Source of the DNA: Bacteroidales bacterium
GTDB taxonomy: Bacteria; Bacteroidota; Bacteroidia; Bacteroidales; Muribaculaceae
Assembly (NCBI GenBank): GCA_004555955.1
Contig: SFJG01000029.1
Span: 1 to 23,826, forward strand
Direction: 5' to 3'
Length of the DNA: 23,826 nucleotides
In this document: one piece after another, positions 23,727-23,826 of the stretch
How the letters are laid out: the number at the start of each line of letters is the position of its first letter
Numbering within the stretch: position 1 is the stretch's first letter
Translations under genes and position numbers: made by a program
The notes under the pieces: generated by a model
Database searches by the model: none
What the model was told of the DNA's origin: nothing
The model's input: the letters and a program-made list of their open reading frames with translations, nothing else

Positions 23727-23759
23727 CATTAGTGTCCCGATTTTAACGGGACACTAATG
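23727..23759. repeat. Perfect 13-bp inverted repeat
   Basis: CATTAGTGTCCCG (23727-23739), a 7-nt spacer ATTTTAA, then CGGGACACTAATG (23747-23759). No T-tract follows on the plus strand. It could be an insertion-sequence end or two abutting ends, a protein-binding palindrome, or a hairpin. It lies about 90 nt upstream of the broken HNH gene, in a stretch with no other gene. Confidence 0.85.
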
Positions 23760-23826
23760 AAAATAAGTTGCTAAATCCAAAGGCATTGTTACGTGAGCCT
23801 GTGGAGTAAGTTAGTACTTCGTAGCA

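Overview
The window reads as chromosomal DNA from a Bacteroidales bacterium, possibly Muribaculaceae-like; genus cannot be fixed from this sequence. Evidence: repeated Bacteroidota-type promoters (TTTG, about 20 nt, TAnnTTTG), a type IX secretion C-terminal sorting domain, a prephenate dehydratase / aminotransferase / DAHP synthase-chorismate mutase / prephenate dehydrogenase gene order, a Bacteroidota-style tricorn homologue, and weak Shine-Dalgarno sequences throughout.

Left third (1-11300). Two related secreted GH43 glycosidases stand in opposite orientation around a small housekeeping segment. The left one (minus strand) runs off the window and carries a frameshift near 590-610. The right one (plus strand, 1812 aa) has a GH43 domain, three tandem propeller-like modules of about 315-330 residues, an Ig-like domain, a divergent fourth propeller-like segment and a T9SS-type tail. 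Between them lie argH with a coupled Rieske-like lipoprotein gene (minus), and a ketopantoate-reductase-family gene (plus). The right gene ends in a heptanucleotide repeat that forms one arm of its terminator. No SusC/SusD pair is present in the window.

Middle (11300-17170). From a consensus promoter, a tricorn-type S41 protease, a GT-C-like multi-pass membrane protein and an EamA transporter follow on the plus strand.

Aromatic amino acid operon (17240-21287). This is the most interesting region. A promoter is followed by a 25-codon leader peptide containing the run YFAYYFFYFYF (10 of 11 codons Phe or Tyr). After it come two mutually exclusive hairpins: an intrinsic terminator just before pheA, and an antiterminator whose 5' arm lies inside the leader reading frame, immediately after the Phe/Tyr run. 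This is a compact ribosome-mediated attenuator for a four-gene operon (pheA, aminotransferase, aroF-CM, tyrA) that holds the entry step to chorismate and all steps from chorismate to Phe and Tyr.

Right end (21288-23826). rlmH (minus) and nadC (plus) diverge from a shared AT-rich region. A two-gene tRNA-Ser transcription unit (GCU, UGA) follows, with a consensus promoter and a 13-bp hairpin after it. Beyond the tRNAs the sequence becomes AT-rich and holds a broken HNH homing-type endonuclease gene (repeat domain and HNH domain in different frames) and a perfect 13-bp palindrome, which suggests a decayed mobile insertion beside the tRNA genes.
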